NCBI GenBank assembly: GCA_025667525.1
Contig: CM046881.1
Location: 23,571,580 to 23,635,579, forward strand
Origin: Glebionis coronaria
Lineage: Eukaryota; Streptophyta; Magnoliopsida; Asterales; Asteraceae
Length of the DNA: 64,000 nt
Reading direction: 5' to 3'
Numbering within the stretch: the first letter of the stretch is position 1; every line of letters starts with the position of its first letter. Below the pieces are notes generated by a model, which worked only from the letters and a program-made list of their open reading frames with translations, did no database searches and had not been told where the DNA came from. This document shows, piece by piece, positions 1 to 12,544 of this stretch. The position numbers and the translations under genes were made by a program.

Positions 1-3000
1 TGTTCTTTTACGTTTTTAGCTAACTTACCATGCACAATATATATATACTGTTCATGATAAGTTAGCTAAAAATACAGCCTAAGTGGCGAGTTAAATCGCC
101 ACCACCAGGCTTGAATGTGTAAATCTTGTGTAGATATTTTGGCTATGTGTGTAAAACATTGTATTTAATTTACGGAGGATGGGCATGCACTAGTTGGCGC
201 CCTCATGCCAGATTATTCTCCGGTAGCAAAGATTCTCATCATCCATCTAGTCAAGCAGGTAGTATTACCTTTATTTTATGTGAATAAAGGCTCGAGTCTC
301 TTTTGTACATAAAGCAAATGGCTTTCACTTTAGATGGAAGGTACAATATTCAGTATTTTAGTCTTTTCTACGCTCTGTCCATTCAAAACATACCTTGTAG
401 GGGTAAACCCATGTTTATATGATATATTCCTTGTTTTAAACTTTTGAATAGTTACGATAGTTAATTTTTTGCAGAATCTGGTTGCTCTTTTACTAATCAG
501 AAGCATAATCACTTATTGCAACTTTAATTCTTAATAGTTAATATAGTTAATTTCTAGACTTCTAGTTTCACTCTTATATTGGTGCTAGTTCAACATAATT
601 TGACTTTCTAGTTTAGTTAGTCGGGTATAGGGTGTTTCGCTAAAGTGTGCCTGCTTTGGGGGGGGGGGGTGGTGGTCTTACTTGGGGTACTACAATTTCT
701 CTGCTACTTGGGGTACTACAATTTCTCTGCTAGGTTCTGTTTAGTTATTTGACATGAGATAATGTAAGGTGATTGTTGGTTATGATCCAAATGTGACGGG
801 TCCGAGATCTCTAATAAGCTTCATCTAGGAAATTGGTGCGGGACATGCTCTTTATCAGGCACACTTATACATTTCATAAATATGATATAAAACAAAGAAA
901 GACCATGAGATTAACATTTCCAAAAATAATTTCTTGTGAAGTTATTTATTCCAGTTCTGCGGTTTGAATCTATTAGTTAATTTTAAGGTATCTGTTGGTT
1001 AAATTTAAGGTATCTGTTTGATAAAAATAATGCATCTGTTTGCTAAAATTAAAGCATTTGTTTGTTTAAAATTTAGATACTGAACTACAATAAAACAGAA
1101 AATAAACAAAAAGACGCATATTCGGGTTTAGTATTGAAGTTGGTATTCCCTCTTGTTGAAGTATAAGAATCCAATAATGCTTGAAGCATCTGTTGGATAA
1201 ATTTAAGGCATCTGTTTTGAGATTGTATTACGGCATCAATGTTGTTTTTTGTTTAATGCATTCTTTTGTATATTTTAGTGCATCCGTTGACCTAATTTAT
1301 GGTGATTAAGATGTAGGTGGTCCTGGAGAAGACGACTGGACTACAACTTTCAATATGTGCAACTATACACAATCACAATCGGCTGATCATAACCCAGTAA
1401 GTTACACAACGCGTTTATTACATATATCGTAGTAGCTATCACTCTTGGTATGAGTTAGTATGCTTTATATTCCTCTACTTGAGTTCCGACATATTTCATG
1501 GAACAAACGCACTAAAGTAACTGATTGATCTTGGTATCATATACATGTTGAAGTTTCTGAGTGACGGTAATACCACATTGCTTTTTTATTCGTCTTTGTT
1601 TATTCGTGTGTTGTTTGATATGTGTTTTTCCCTTAGGTTGAGCTATGTGATGACGACGAGTTTATAGTGTTGACATGTGACAGTATATATTTTTTTGGGT
1701 AAGAGGGCAGTGTGGTATTACAAGTTCAATAATTAGTGGATTTTCTATGATAACGCATTATAGGGGTGTTTGGATTTTTGTTTTTTATATGACTTGCTTT
1801 ATTATTGAAACTTGAAGTGGTAGAAGTTACCTGACCCACTCTAAGCCACCTTATTCATTCAGGTATAGAGTTCATTGAATAATGAGGTATATAGTTCATT
1901 GAATTTAGCAATTGTTTTTACTTTACAAAATATATCATCCACCAACAAAAGTTTTTTTTTGTGAATTTTTGTTTTATACGTAATTAGTAACAAATGATAT
2001 ATAGTCAAAGGATACTTAACTTTTTATTTTCACTCAAATAATTATTTAGGCACTATAAAAGGAATGCTTATGCTTTTATATATGTAACTTTTTTGGTATG
2101 TGTATTAATAACCAAATACTAAAAGTGGTAATTGGTTAAGAGGTCCAATGATTAATTAGGAGTTTTTTTTGTGATAGTATGTACTTAAAACATTTTAGAC
2201 TTTTAGGTTAAAACTCGACACAACGGGCGGTAAAACCCTCGTTTATGAATATGAGAAAACATTTTCTAACTACTCTTACTCTTTCATCTTGCAATCTATA
2301 ATTATCAAGCAAAGAGTCATCTGTATTTGGATATACTTTAATGTAAAGTTTGCATCTTTATTTTACATTGGGGCTGCAATTCCTGAAATATCTATTAGTT
2401 TTACATGTATCTTTTTTATGTGGCTGTCTTTTATGGTGGTATTTTTGTTATAGTCAGATATTGAAAGAGCAAAGGCGGAAGTTAAAAGATGAAATTTTGC
2501 GTTCGAGAAGGAGTCTTTCATTCCTCTAAGCCCATCAATTGGTTAGTATTTCTAAGCCACTGTAAAAGATCTTTCCATTTATGCAGAACCTGAGTGGTTG
2601 TCAATTATATCAGAAACTTGAAATTATATGAGGAGTTACCTCGAGCACATGCCTGATATAAAAAAGCTTGTGTATGCCTTTTTTGGTAGAAAGTGTATAA
2701 TCTTATATTGATCCATGTATTACTAATTTCAGTTAGATAAATCAAAGAGAAAGGAAGTTGTCTGATAATGCTTGACTAACTTCAATATCTTGAAGTCAAA
2801 TTGGTTGTATACTTAGTTGTATGTTAAATTAGGCATCTGTTTGTTTAAATTCGGGCATCTGCTTGTATAAGTTAGCGCATCAGTTTGCTTAAATTAAGGC
2901 ATCTACATTTTTTGTTGTTAATCGTTTTAAACTGCTTTCAAATTATATATACTGTTAGGAAAACTTTGGTTACTAGTGGTTACCTTTAATATCCAAGTGG

Positions 3001-3740
3001 TATATAAACACGTGATTTGCTGTAAATGAAAAGTTTCTGAATAAACCATTCATTGTTTAACACTTAAAAGTGGTACAGTATAAAACTATTTTTAAAACAG
3101 TTTTGTGTCTCACGGCCATTGGCTATAAAGAGGCTAATGGTATTTAATTTGCAAGTTTCCAGGTTTGCCATTCTCGGTATGCGGTTGACACGGTTCATCA
3201 TCTTTACAATCGAAAGAAAACATCGTTATGAAAATAGTAGAGAGGAGGTTACGATTTAAAGTTGATATTCAAGTTCTCTTATTGTTCTTTCCTTGTAGGA
3301 TCTTATTGTAATGTCTCTTTTTTATGTTAACTATTGTTGTCGTATGGCTTATGTAAATATGTAGAAACAAGAGCACGTCGCACCGATCTCCACCTCCTTG
3401 CCATTATAGATCACTCTCCCACATTCATGACTACTCTCCTCTTCCTCCCAAGAGAAGGCATCACAGGTATGTGTCTGATTCAAGTATATGTATGTAATTC
3501 TTTAATATACGTGCACCTGGCGCGTTTTTTTTGTTGTATCAAGAGTAGGTCTCCTATTTCACCTCAAAGAGGAAAAAGATACAGTAAAACAAATCAACGA
3601 CCAAAAAGGGTATCCCTTAGTTTAACATTCACACGTTAAATTCTATTACTGTATTATTATTGTTATTTGTTTATTCTATATAGCTGGGTAGAATTTATGA
3701 TATAATTATATTGTCTCTGCCAAATACCTTTATATTGCAG
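1..3740. other. AT-rich intergenic region without a recognisable gene
   Basis: No convincing coding exon is seen on either strand. Short stretches with splice-like borders occur (about 1,321-1,400 and 2,459-2,545), but their translations are brief, partly stopped and not recognised. A GCATCTGTTTG-like motif recurs at spacings of about 25-40 bases in two clusters, roughly 985-1,285 and 2,830-2,910. A run of 12 G lies at 658-669. The region probably contains old, decayed mobile or gene sequence, but nothing supports a specific call. Confidence 0.5.
13..72. repeat. Inverted repeat (hairpin)
   Basis: A perfect 15-base arm at 13-27 (TTTTTAGCTAACTTA) is complemented by 58-72, with about 30 AT-rich bases between them. 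It may be the core of a small fold-back element whose left end lies outside the window. No terminal duplication could be examined. Confidence 0.5.
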
Positions 3741-4122
3741 ATTCTTACGGATAGGAAAAGAGTGTAATGGCAATCACGGACGTGACTAAGATAGTAAGGG
3801 GGCTTAAAGGGATCTTTTAGGGTCGACGTTTTTGGGGTTGGATGATAATAGTTTGTGCATGTGGGATATGCGTGATCGACATGGTATAGTTCCAACATTT
3901 AAATGCGCGACTCAATGGCATTAGTTTTCTCTTGTGACGGATTTTCATTGTCTTGCAATTACTGGTAATGGGTCTATTGTTGTTGGTTCTACTGATGGGA
4001 ATATTAGGTTGCATTCAGTTAGCTCTAAGAGGCAAGCAGAAACCGGTTTTCCGATTCAGTTGCTAGAAGAATGGGAAATAGGATTGCGGCCCCGAGGTTG
4101 TTGACGTTGAATCCACTCGATA
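3741..4122 (+). pseudogene. VID27-like protein fragment (decayed)
   Basis: The translation shows blocks typical of the C-terminal half of plant VID27-like cytoplasmic proteins. These include STFLGLDDN, then a block like CMWDMRDRHGIV, then [18 protein letters not shown], and in another frame [17 protein letters not shown]. These blocks form the family's WD40-like beta-propeller region. The reading frame is broken by at least two stops upstream of the first block, one stop in the middle and a frameshift near 4,065. A pyrimidine-rich TTGCAG precedes 3,741, so the fragment may start at a former exon border and be an unprocessed copy. The rest of the gene, normally around 600 residues, is not seen. 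Identification is by remembered family motifs. A fragment carried by a transposon is equally possible. Confidence 0.7.
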
Positions 4123-4561
4123 TTGAGATAATAAATTTGTTTATGCGTTTTGTATGAATTTCAACCATGTTTTTAATTTGTGTTGTGAGACGCGTGATAA
4201 ATGAGTAAACAAAAAAGTGCAAAAAGTTGCAGTTAGATTGAAAAAAAACGGAAAAACGTAATTGAGTAATAGTCAGACAATGATGGTTTAAATGGATGCT
4301 TTGTAAAGAAAGAAATACGCAAAACATAACCTCGTACGTATAACCTGAGAAAAAAACAATTAAAGAGAAGAAATAGAACGTTAAATATAAATTAGGAAGA
4401 ATAATGTGAAAAGTTACAGAAATGACCCTTAAGAAAGAACGTATGACTAATAACCCCCTATACTTGTGAGGAAAAAAAAGGAGGGGGGGGGAGCTTTGAT
4501 CCAACGGTTGGGAGAAGGTTTTCTAAGTTTTCTTTTGAGATGAAGTTTTCTATTGATCCCA
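4123..4561. other. Intergenic, nothing recognised
   Basis: AT-rich DNA between the VID27-like fragment and the first (AT)n tract. The minus-strand open frame here has no recognisable domain. Confidence 0.4.
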
Positions 4562-5525
<964 letters not shown>

Positions 5526-5879
5526 TATATATATTTTTAAGGAAAACTGAATTTATGTGTGTTTGTATTAGAAGTTTAGTATATGTGGTGTTAGTTATAA
5601 CATTGATATTTTAATAATGTAGCATAGAATAGACAACAATAATGTAGTTTAAGATATTTTATTTATTTAAGAATATAATGAGTTAATTGAATTTGCATAC
5701 GTTAATGTTATGAATAAGTTTGATACATTATTTTTTAGAATTTTAATAATATTTTATAAATATTTTATGTATTTTTTAAATTTCATGAGGTAAATTTTTT
5801 TGTATATGTTAATGTTATAAATAACGTTTTTACATTAATTTTTTTTAGATTAATATTATTATTGTGCATTTTATAGAAT

Positions 5880-6582
5880 TTTGTATTTAAGGAATTGTTT
5901 CACCATCTTTCCTTATATATTTTTATAGAATTTTGTATTTAAGACATCATTTGTAATTCGTATATATATTTTTATAGAATTTTATATTTAAGGCATCATT
6001 TGTAATTCCTATTCTATTTTTGAAGCACTTTATGGAATCATTTTTATGGAGTTTTGTATTTAAGGCATTTTTCACAATCCTTTCTTATATATTTTTATAA
6101 AATTTTGTATTTAAGGCATCACTTGTAATTCCTATATATATTTTTATAGAATTTTGTATTTAAGGCATCATTTGTAATTCCTATTTTATTTTTGAAGCAT
6201 TTTATGGAATCATGTGTATAGAATTTTGTATTTAAGGCATTATTTCACCTTCCTTCCTTATATATTTTTATAGAATTTTGTATTTAAGACATCATTTGTA
6301 ATTTCTACATATATTTTGATAGAATTTTATATTTAAGGCATCATTTGTAATTCCTATTTTATTTTTGAAGCATTTTATGGAATCATTTTTATAGAATTAT
6401 GTATTTAAGGCATTATTTCACCATCTTTCCTTATATATTTTTATAGAATTTTACATTTAAGGCATCATTTGTAATTCCTATTTTATTTTCAAAGCATTTT
6501 ATGGAAATCCTTTAATGAATTACATGTGTCATTTTTATAGAATTTTGTATTTAAGGAATTGTTTCACCATCCTTCCTATATA

Positions 6583-6585
<3 letters not shown>
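5880..6585. repeat. Tandem array with ~173-bp higher-order period
   Basis: About four units. The marker AAGGCATTATTTCACC and its variants recurs near 5,889, 6,063, 6,235, 6,408 and 6,552, giving steps of about 174, 172, 173 and 144. Each large unit contains two or three ~45-60-base subunits built on TATAGAATTTTGTATTTAAG and TCATTTGTAATTCCTA. The array lies just inside the minus-strand Helitron terminus. Internal tandem arrays are common in non-autonomous Helitrons. Confidence 0.8.
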
Positions 6586-7140
<555 letters not shown>

Positions 7141-7149
7141 AATAAAATA
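7141..7149. repeat. Left 9-bp target duplication AATAAAATA
   Basis: Identical to 8,317-8,325, flanking the inverted-repeat element at 7,150-8,316. Confidence 0.85.
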
Positions 7150-8316
7150 GAGTAGAATGCAAAAATCATCCATGTAGTTTGTCAAAAGTTTGAATTAAAT
7201 CTCTCGTTAATATTTTGAGCAACATACATCATTGTGATTGTAAAATGGTACACAATACATCCTGATGATGGATGATGCAAATATTTTTTCGTTAAATTTT
7301 AAAACTGTTTGTTATCTTTAGGGATGTTTTAGTCCTTTTACGACCCAGGGATAAAATTTGCACTTAACTTTTTAAAAAAATAAAATATTGAAAAAAACTT
7401 TTTTTGAAAAAAAAATTCAAAACTTAATATTATTTTTTTTTCAAAATATTTTCAGAAAAAAAATTCAAATAAATTTCGTTTTAAAAATCACTTATCTTGA
7501 AGAAAAACATTTTTGAAAAGAAAATTCAAAAGATTTTCAAAAAAAAATTAATTTTGAAAACAGTTTTTCTTAAAAGGAAATTTAAGAAATTTTTTTATCA
7601 AAAAACATTTTTCGCAAAAAAATTTTCGAAAAGGTTTTCGAAAATGGTTTTTTCTTAAAAGGAATTCGAAAATGTTTTTTTTTTCAAAATTTACCTTTTT
7701 TGGATAACTTTTTTAAAAAAAATTTCGAAAAGTTTTTCCAAAATCTTTTTGCGAAAAAACGTTTTTCGATATATTTTTGAAAAAAAAGAACAATTCCTTA
7801 TATTTCCTTTTTAAATAAAAACTGTTTTCAAAATTAAATGTTTTTTTTAAAAATCTTTTGTAAAATAATTTCAAAAATGTTTTTCTTTAAAAAAAGTAAA
7901 TTTTAAAACAAAAATTCTTTAAATTTATTGGAAAAAAGACATTTTTGAATCTTTTTGAAAAAAATCTTTTTTCGAAAACTTTTTTGAAAACAATATTTTT
8001 CGTAAATTAAAAAAAAAAACTTGTTATGAAAATATTTTGAAAAAAAAGGTTTAACTTTTAAATTTTTTTTTTTAAACTTCTTTTAATTCTTTTTTAAAGT
8101 TAAATGCAAAAATCATCTTTCGGTTGTAAAATGATTAAAACACCTCTAAAATAACAAACATTTTTAACCTTAACGGAAAAATATTTGCATTATCCGTCCT
8201 CAGGGATGTATGATATACCATTTTACAACCACAATAATGTATGTTGCGCGAAATATTAACGAAAAATGTATTTCAAATTTTTGACAAAACAAAAGGATGA
8301 TTTTTGCACTTTACTC
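7150..8316. mobile_element. Non-autonomous Mutator-like element (long-TIR MULE)
   Basis: The first ~200 bases (7,150-7,355) are the inverted counterpart of the last ~205 (8,105-8,316) over most of their length. Shared blocks include GTTAATATTTTGAGCAACAT and GCAAAAATCATCC. Perfect 9-bp duplications (AATAAAATA) flank the element, which is the size made by Mutator-family transposases. The ~750-bp core is dominated by A and T runs broken by TTTTCGAAAA-like motifs and encodes nothing. The element depends on a transposase supplied elsewhere. It is not related at its ends to the large MULE at 14,681-62,411. Confidence 0.88.
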
Positions 8317-8325
8317 AATAAAATA
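8317..8325. repeat. Right 9-bp target duplication AATAAAATA
   Basis: Exact match to 7,141-7,149. Confidence 0.85.
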
Positions 8326-8814
8326 TTTTCTGAAAAAAAACGACCATTGGCAACGGTTTGTTTTTTTCTCTCTCTTCTTTGCTTCTTCGTCGGCAAGCCA
8401 ACGAACCTCGGTGCGAGAGGTAGGTATGAAGGCGAGCTCCGACGTAAGCCAACAAACGTGTCACCTAGATACTTCGAGCTCAACGCTCCACCACTCCCTC
8501 CTCTCTAAAAGAAATACAACAAGCGGAACAAATCGTGTTTTCTAGCTTTTTTTCTTGTTTCTAAAAAAATTTGCTGCTAGAACTTTAACGTTTAAATAAC
8601 ATCATTATTATTTCAGATATTATAATGAATATGAACAAATATTATTCTTTTTGAACCATTCGTTTACTTTGTCCTTTTTTTTTTCTTCTGGAACAAACAT
8701 TTGTACTTTGTCAATGCATGCAAACCAAGCTTCCTAGAAGGTTGAGATATGAAATTGATAAATAATCATCAATTATAATTTGGTGAGAAAGTCCTTTCTT
8801 TGATATTATCCAAG
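8326..8814. other. Spacer with a short GC-richer island
   Basis: Bases about 8,340-8,545 are less AT-rich than their surroundings, and open frames of 75-82 codons overlap on both strands. None has a recognisable motif or clear promoter, so no gene is called. Confidence 0.4.
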
Positions 8815-9089
8815 ACTACTACACCTAATAAATATTTGGGTTTTACTAATGACAACTCTTAGGGTTGTCGTTAAGAGCCATCTTTTTATTACAGTCCTTA
8901 GGGTTGCCCTTAGAGTTTTGTTAATGGCAGCCCTTAGGTTGTGTATCCTAATTTTTAGGAATTATATCCATATTTTTCGGAATTAACATCCAATCATGAT
9001 GATTCATATATAACTTTGTAATAAAATTCATTCTCTTAACGACAGCCCTTAGGGCTGTCATTAACAAACCCTAAATATTTTAGTCGTCA
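8815..9089. mobile_element. Small CACTA-like inverted-repeat element
   Basis: The left end (about 8,815-8,877) and the complement of the right end (about 9,032-9,089) share AATATTT, a GGGTTT block, TTAATGACA and TGTCGTTAAGAG over about 50 positions. The palindromic subterminal motif ACGACAGCCCTTAGGGCTGT and its variants recurs three or four times inside, as in CACTA transposons, where subterminal repeats bind transposase. The extreme ends resemble ACTACT/ACGACT rather than a clean CACTA. At about 275 bp with no coding capacity it is a miniature element. The superfamily is tentative. Confidence 0.6.
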
Positions 9090-9191
9090 AGTTGATTTCC
9101 TTAAAACCTTTATAACTTAAAACCAGCAAAGATAAATCTATAAAATAAAACTCATAATAAAATATAGTCATGTAACCAAACCCCCCAATAG

Positions 9192-9330
9192 ACACTTTTT
9201 TATTTGCACACTCAAAATATTTGATTTTTTCCATTTATGCCCTTACAATATTTAGTAAAATGTGCAGTTATTAGGGCTATAAATGTCATAACACATATTA
9301 TTTGAGTGTGCAAATAAATTCTGAGAGTGT
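9192..9330. mobile_element. Miniature inverted-repeat element (~139 bp)
   Basis: Both ends read ACACT followed by a spacer and TATTTGCACACTCAAA (left about 9,192-9,216, right end complementary at about 9,301-9,330). No open frame. Target duplications are not clear, so the superfamily is not assigned. Confidence 0.6.
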
Positions 9331-12300
9331 ACAAATCAACTCTCTTTCTTTTAGTACTACTAGTAGAAAGGAAATGAATTTGACATTTATAAATTTAATT
9401 GAAATACTCAAATATATAAATAATTAAAACAATTTGTATTAGACTACAATATAACTGTTTAATGCATGTTCAAAATATATAATAAAATATAATATTTAGT
9501 TATTAATCCTTAATATGAGAAATTGTTATATATCATTGTCAGATAAACGTGAAAAAGATAAATTTCATTCCTTCTAGTTAGGGGCGGAATAAGAATGGAT
9601 CAATACTTATGATTTTTTGTTGTATTGTGTAATACTGTTAGGCTAACTATAAGAACGATCATAAGCAATCCACATTTTTCTATCATATTAGTTTTCACTC
9701 TACGACGATTTGTTTTTCATAAAAGGCTACCAAATTTTTATTTCTTTTTACATTTTGTTAAGTAAAAATATTTCAATAATAAATATACTAAAATATTGTT
9801 AAAAATGATTAAAATTGTTTAATTAGAGATAAAGAAGATAAAATGTTTAACTAAAACAAACTCTAAAAATGGTCAAGTTAATATATGTCGTGAGAAATTA
9901 AACAAAACTCAATATATTAAAATTTAAAAATTATTACAAATTTTATCTAATTAAAATATATTTAAAACTAAATAAATCTTATCTAAAATTATAACAGAAC
10001 TAGAAATAAAAGAAAAAGAAAGAAACAAATGGGTTGTGCCTTAGATTGACTTCGAATTATCGATCGACTCGACTCGGTCGCGGTAATGAGATCGGCCGAG
10101 TTCGACCGACTTCGTTCAAGTGAGAGTCGATACTCGTTGCATGGAGCCTTAAAAAAATTGTTTTTTATTAGATTTGTGTTGTTTGAATTTGTATTTTAAA
10201 AATTGTATCAGTATTATTTAGTTTATTATAAATAATGTGTCATGGTTCCATGCTTCCTGTGTTAAAAAATATATGAATCCTATAAATAATGGATTAGAAT
10301 CTCTATACATATGTGCATGGTTTTTCTTTTTCTTTTTATATTCTCTAAAGGACTACACAAACTAATTATTATAAGTATCCATGATAATCTTAATCATATC
10401 ATACATATATTATCATGCTTTTAGATAATAATTGAAAATAATATTGTGAAATACGAGTAGACTCTTTAGAAAAGATACAAGTTTTACGCGTTTTTGCTTT
10501 GGTGATCTCACAAGACCTAAATAAAAGCCACTGCTTTTCTATACACAATAATACGCATACTTTAAGAAAACAAAAAATAAAAATAACGCGTGTATAAAAG
10601 TAGTTTCAATTACTTTTAAAAACCAACCTCATAACCCATTTGATTGCTTATTATGTATTCAAAATCGTCAATATATAATGATTATTTACTATATTAGTTT
10701 CATATACTAATTATTCAAGAGCAAAGAAAATGTGTGGATTAGAATTATATGGGTATATATGACACAAAGTGTTGATAGAGTTTTTTGGAGTAGTAAGTAA
10801 GAGTATTTTGTTTTTAAGTATACGTTTGGTAAAAAGGAACGATGTGCATTTTGATATTTATTAATAGTAGTTGTTTGGTAAATGAGCGGTAAGTGCTGTT
10901 AGTTTTTAGAAATTATACTTTTTCTAAAAAAACTTTTTAAGAATATGTGACGAATAAACGGTGAGCTTTAACAACTACTGCTTACGTACTGTCAATTCTC
11001 ACGGCTATTGTTCACCGTTACTACTCACGATCACTGCTCACATATACTACTCAGTAATATTCTTCACTCATACTACTCATTGCTCATTTTAACAGACACA
11101 CTCATAATAGAAGCTTATTAAGAAAATTTCCTAAAATGAATAATGGCAATCAGAAGATCCTTTGTTTTATAGACAAGGCAATATTTTATGTCTGTTGTGT
11201 GGATTTTAAGTAACATGCAAATGATGGGTGATACATTAAGTTGGCCGAAAGAAATTGAATTTTAAGATTATGATGTACTTATCTGAGTCTCTTTGATTGG
11301 TTTGAGCCATAGGAAAAAAGTTAAGCCTATTTAAAAAAAAATAATTACGCGAAAACACGAAAACGTGAGAACCGATACGGTTCTCGCGTTTTCGTGTTGT
11401 GTTTTCGCGCGAAAACGCGCGTTGTCCCCTAAGCGCCAAGCTCGAAAACGCGAGCTGAAGTATGGTTTATGGCGTTTTTGTGTGGCGTTTTCCCCATGGT
11501 GCGAAGAATGTTTCCTCGTACCTTATGCTCCAAGTTATATATGAAAACGTCAAACAAACGTTCAAGGAATGGCATTATGGAAACATTTTAATCCATTGAC
11601 GAAAATTTTTATATATAAATACCCACTTGTTAATTTATAGTAATTAAGTAGTAACCACTCCTTAATTTAATCATATTTTCATTTTCACCTATAACAAGTG
11701 ACAAAAAGACTTTATATGTAGTTACGACTTGGCTTAAGATGCTTACCTATGCATCAAATAGTACTCTTTGACCAAACACAAGTCAAAACATTTACATCTC
11801 ATCATTTGAACATATTTTGTTTCTCAGAACTTGGTTGGTAACCTATGATCTGAAATTGATACGAAAATTAATAAGTTCGAGTTGGGTATAAATATATTTT
11901 GAATTGATTTTAGATCAACTTATCTGACCCGTTTATTAAACAAATCAGGTCGGGATTAAGAAAAAAATTACACATGTCAATCCGTCAACCTGTTTAAAAT
12001 ATTTTTCTTATAATAAAAACTATTTATATTTTATTATACTCGCTAAATGAGTTAAACAAACGTCTTAAAATGCGTTGAACCTGTTTAACTTGTGTAATGT
12101 GACAACTTTTGTATATTAAACATGCTAAATGGGTCAATCGAAACCCACCTATTTAACCGACGAACTCAACTTTATACCGCATATAAATAAAATGGGTCAG
12201 GTTCGAATCATATGTAAACATGTAAGAATTGACGTAGCTGACTCAGTTATATAAATAAATTAGGTTTGGGTTCAAGTCTTTGAATCCGTCAATTTATCAA

Positions 12301-12492
12301 TCCGAACCCGTCAATTCAAACCCGACCTGGATTTACCTAGAACATTAAATTTTTGTCTCTACATGTATAGAGATAGCAATCTATTTCCTAAAAATAAAAC
12401 TCGGTGAAGAATAGTTGTGTGTTTAGATGTCACTAGCAAATTTCCAACCACTTTATTTTAAGGCTTTTCAAAAAACACAATCTCACATACAA
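9331..12492. other. Intergenic region upstream of the LRR gene
   Basis: No coding region is recognised. Contents include a GC-richer stretch at about 10,030-10,140 with CGACTCG/GGTCG motifs, an old-transposon-like stretch at about 10,820-11,110, a strong hairpin at 11,348-11,409, and a stretch at about 11,930-12,340 rich in GGGTCAA/AACCCGTC words that looks like degraded repeat DNA. The last ~150 bases are the likely promoter of the gene at 12,545. Confidence 0.45.
11348..11409. repeat. Long imperfect hairpin rich in CGAAAAC
   Basis: The left arm 11,348-11,373 pairs with 11,378-11,409 around a GATA loop. The pairing has a 5-base bulge and one mismatch. The right-hand sequence continues with more CGAAAACGCG words to about 11,500, suggesting a fold-back transposon core. 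RNA from it would form a stable stem, but no microRNA-like precision is evident. Confidence 0.6.
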
Positions 12493-12500
12493 TATAAATA
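12493..12500 (+). promoter_or_regulatory. TATA box of the LRR-extensin-like gene
   Basis: TATAAATA lies 45 bases before the ATG at 12,545, followed by a pyrimidine-rich leader (CTCTCCTAATCTCATTCCTC). Spacing and context suit a short 5' leader of about 15-20 bases. The transcript start itself is not known. Confidence 0.6.
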
Positions 12501-12544
12501 CAACTCTCCTAATCTCATTCCTCTTCATTAACTACACTAAACTA

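Noticed and set aside
8256..8545. Small gene in the GC-richer island after the long-TIR MULE
   Set aside because: Overlapping frames on both strands with no motif; the first part of each lies within the MULE end.
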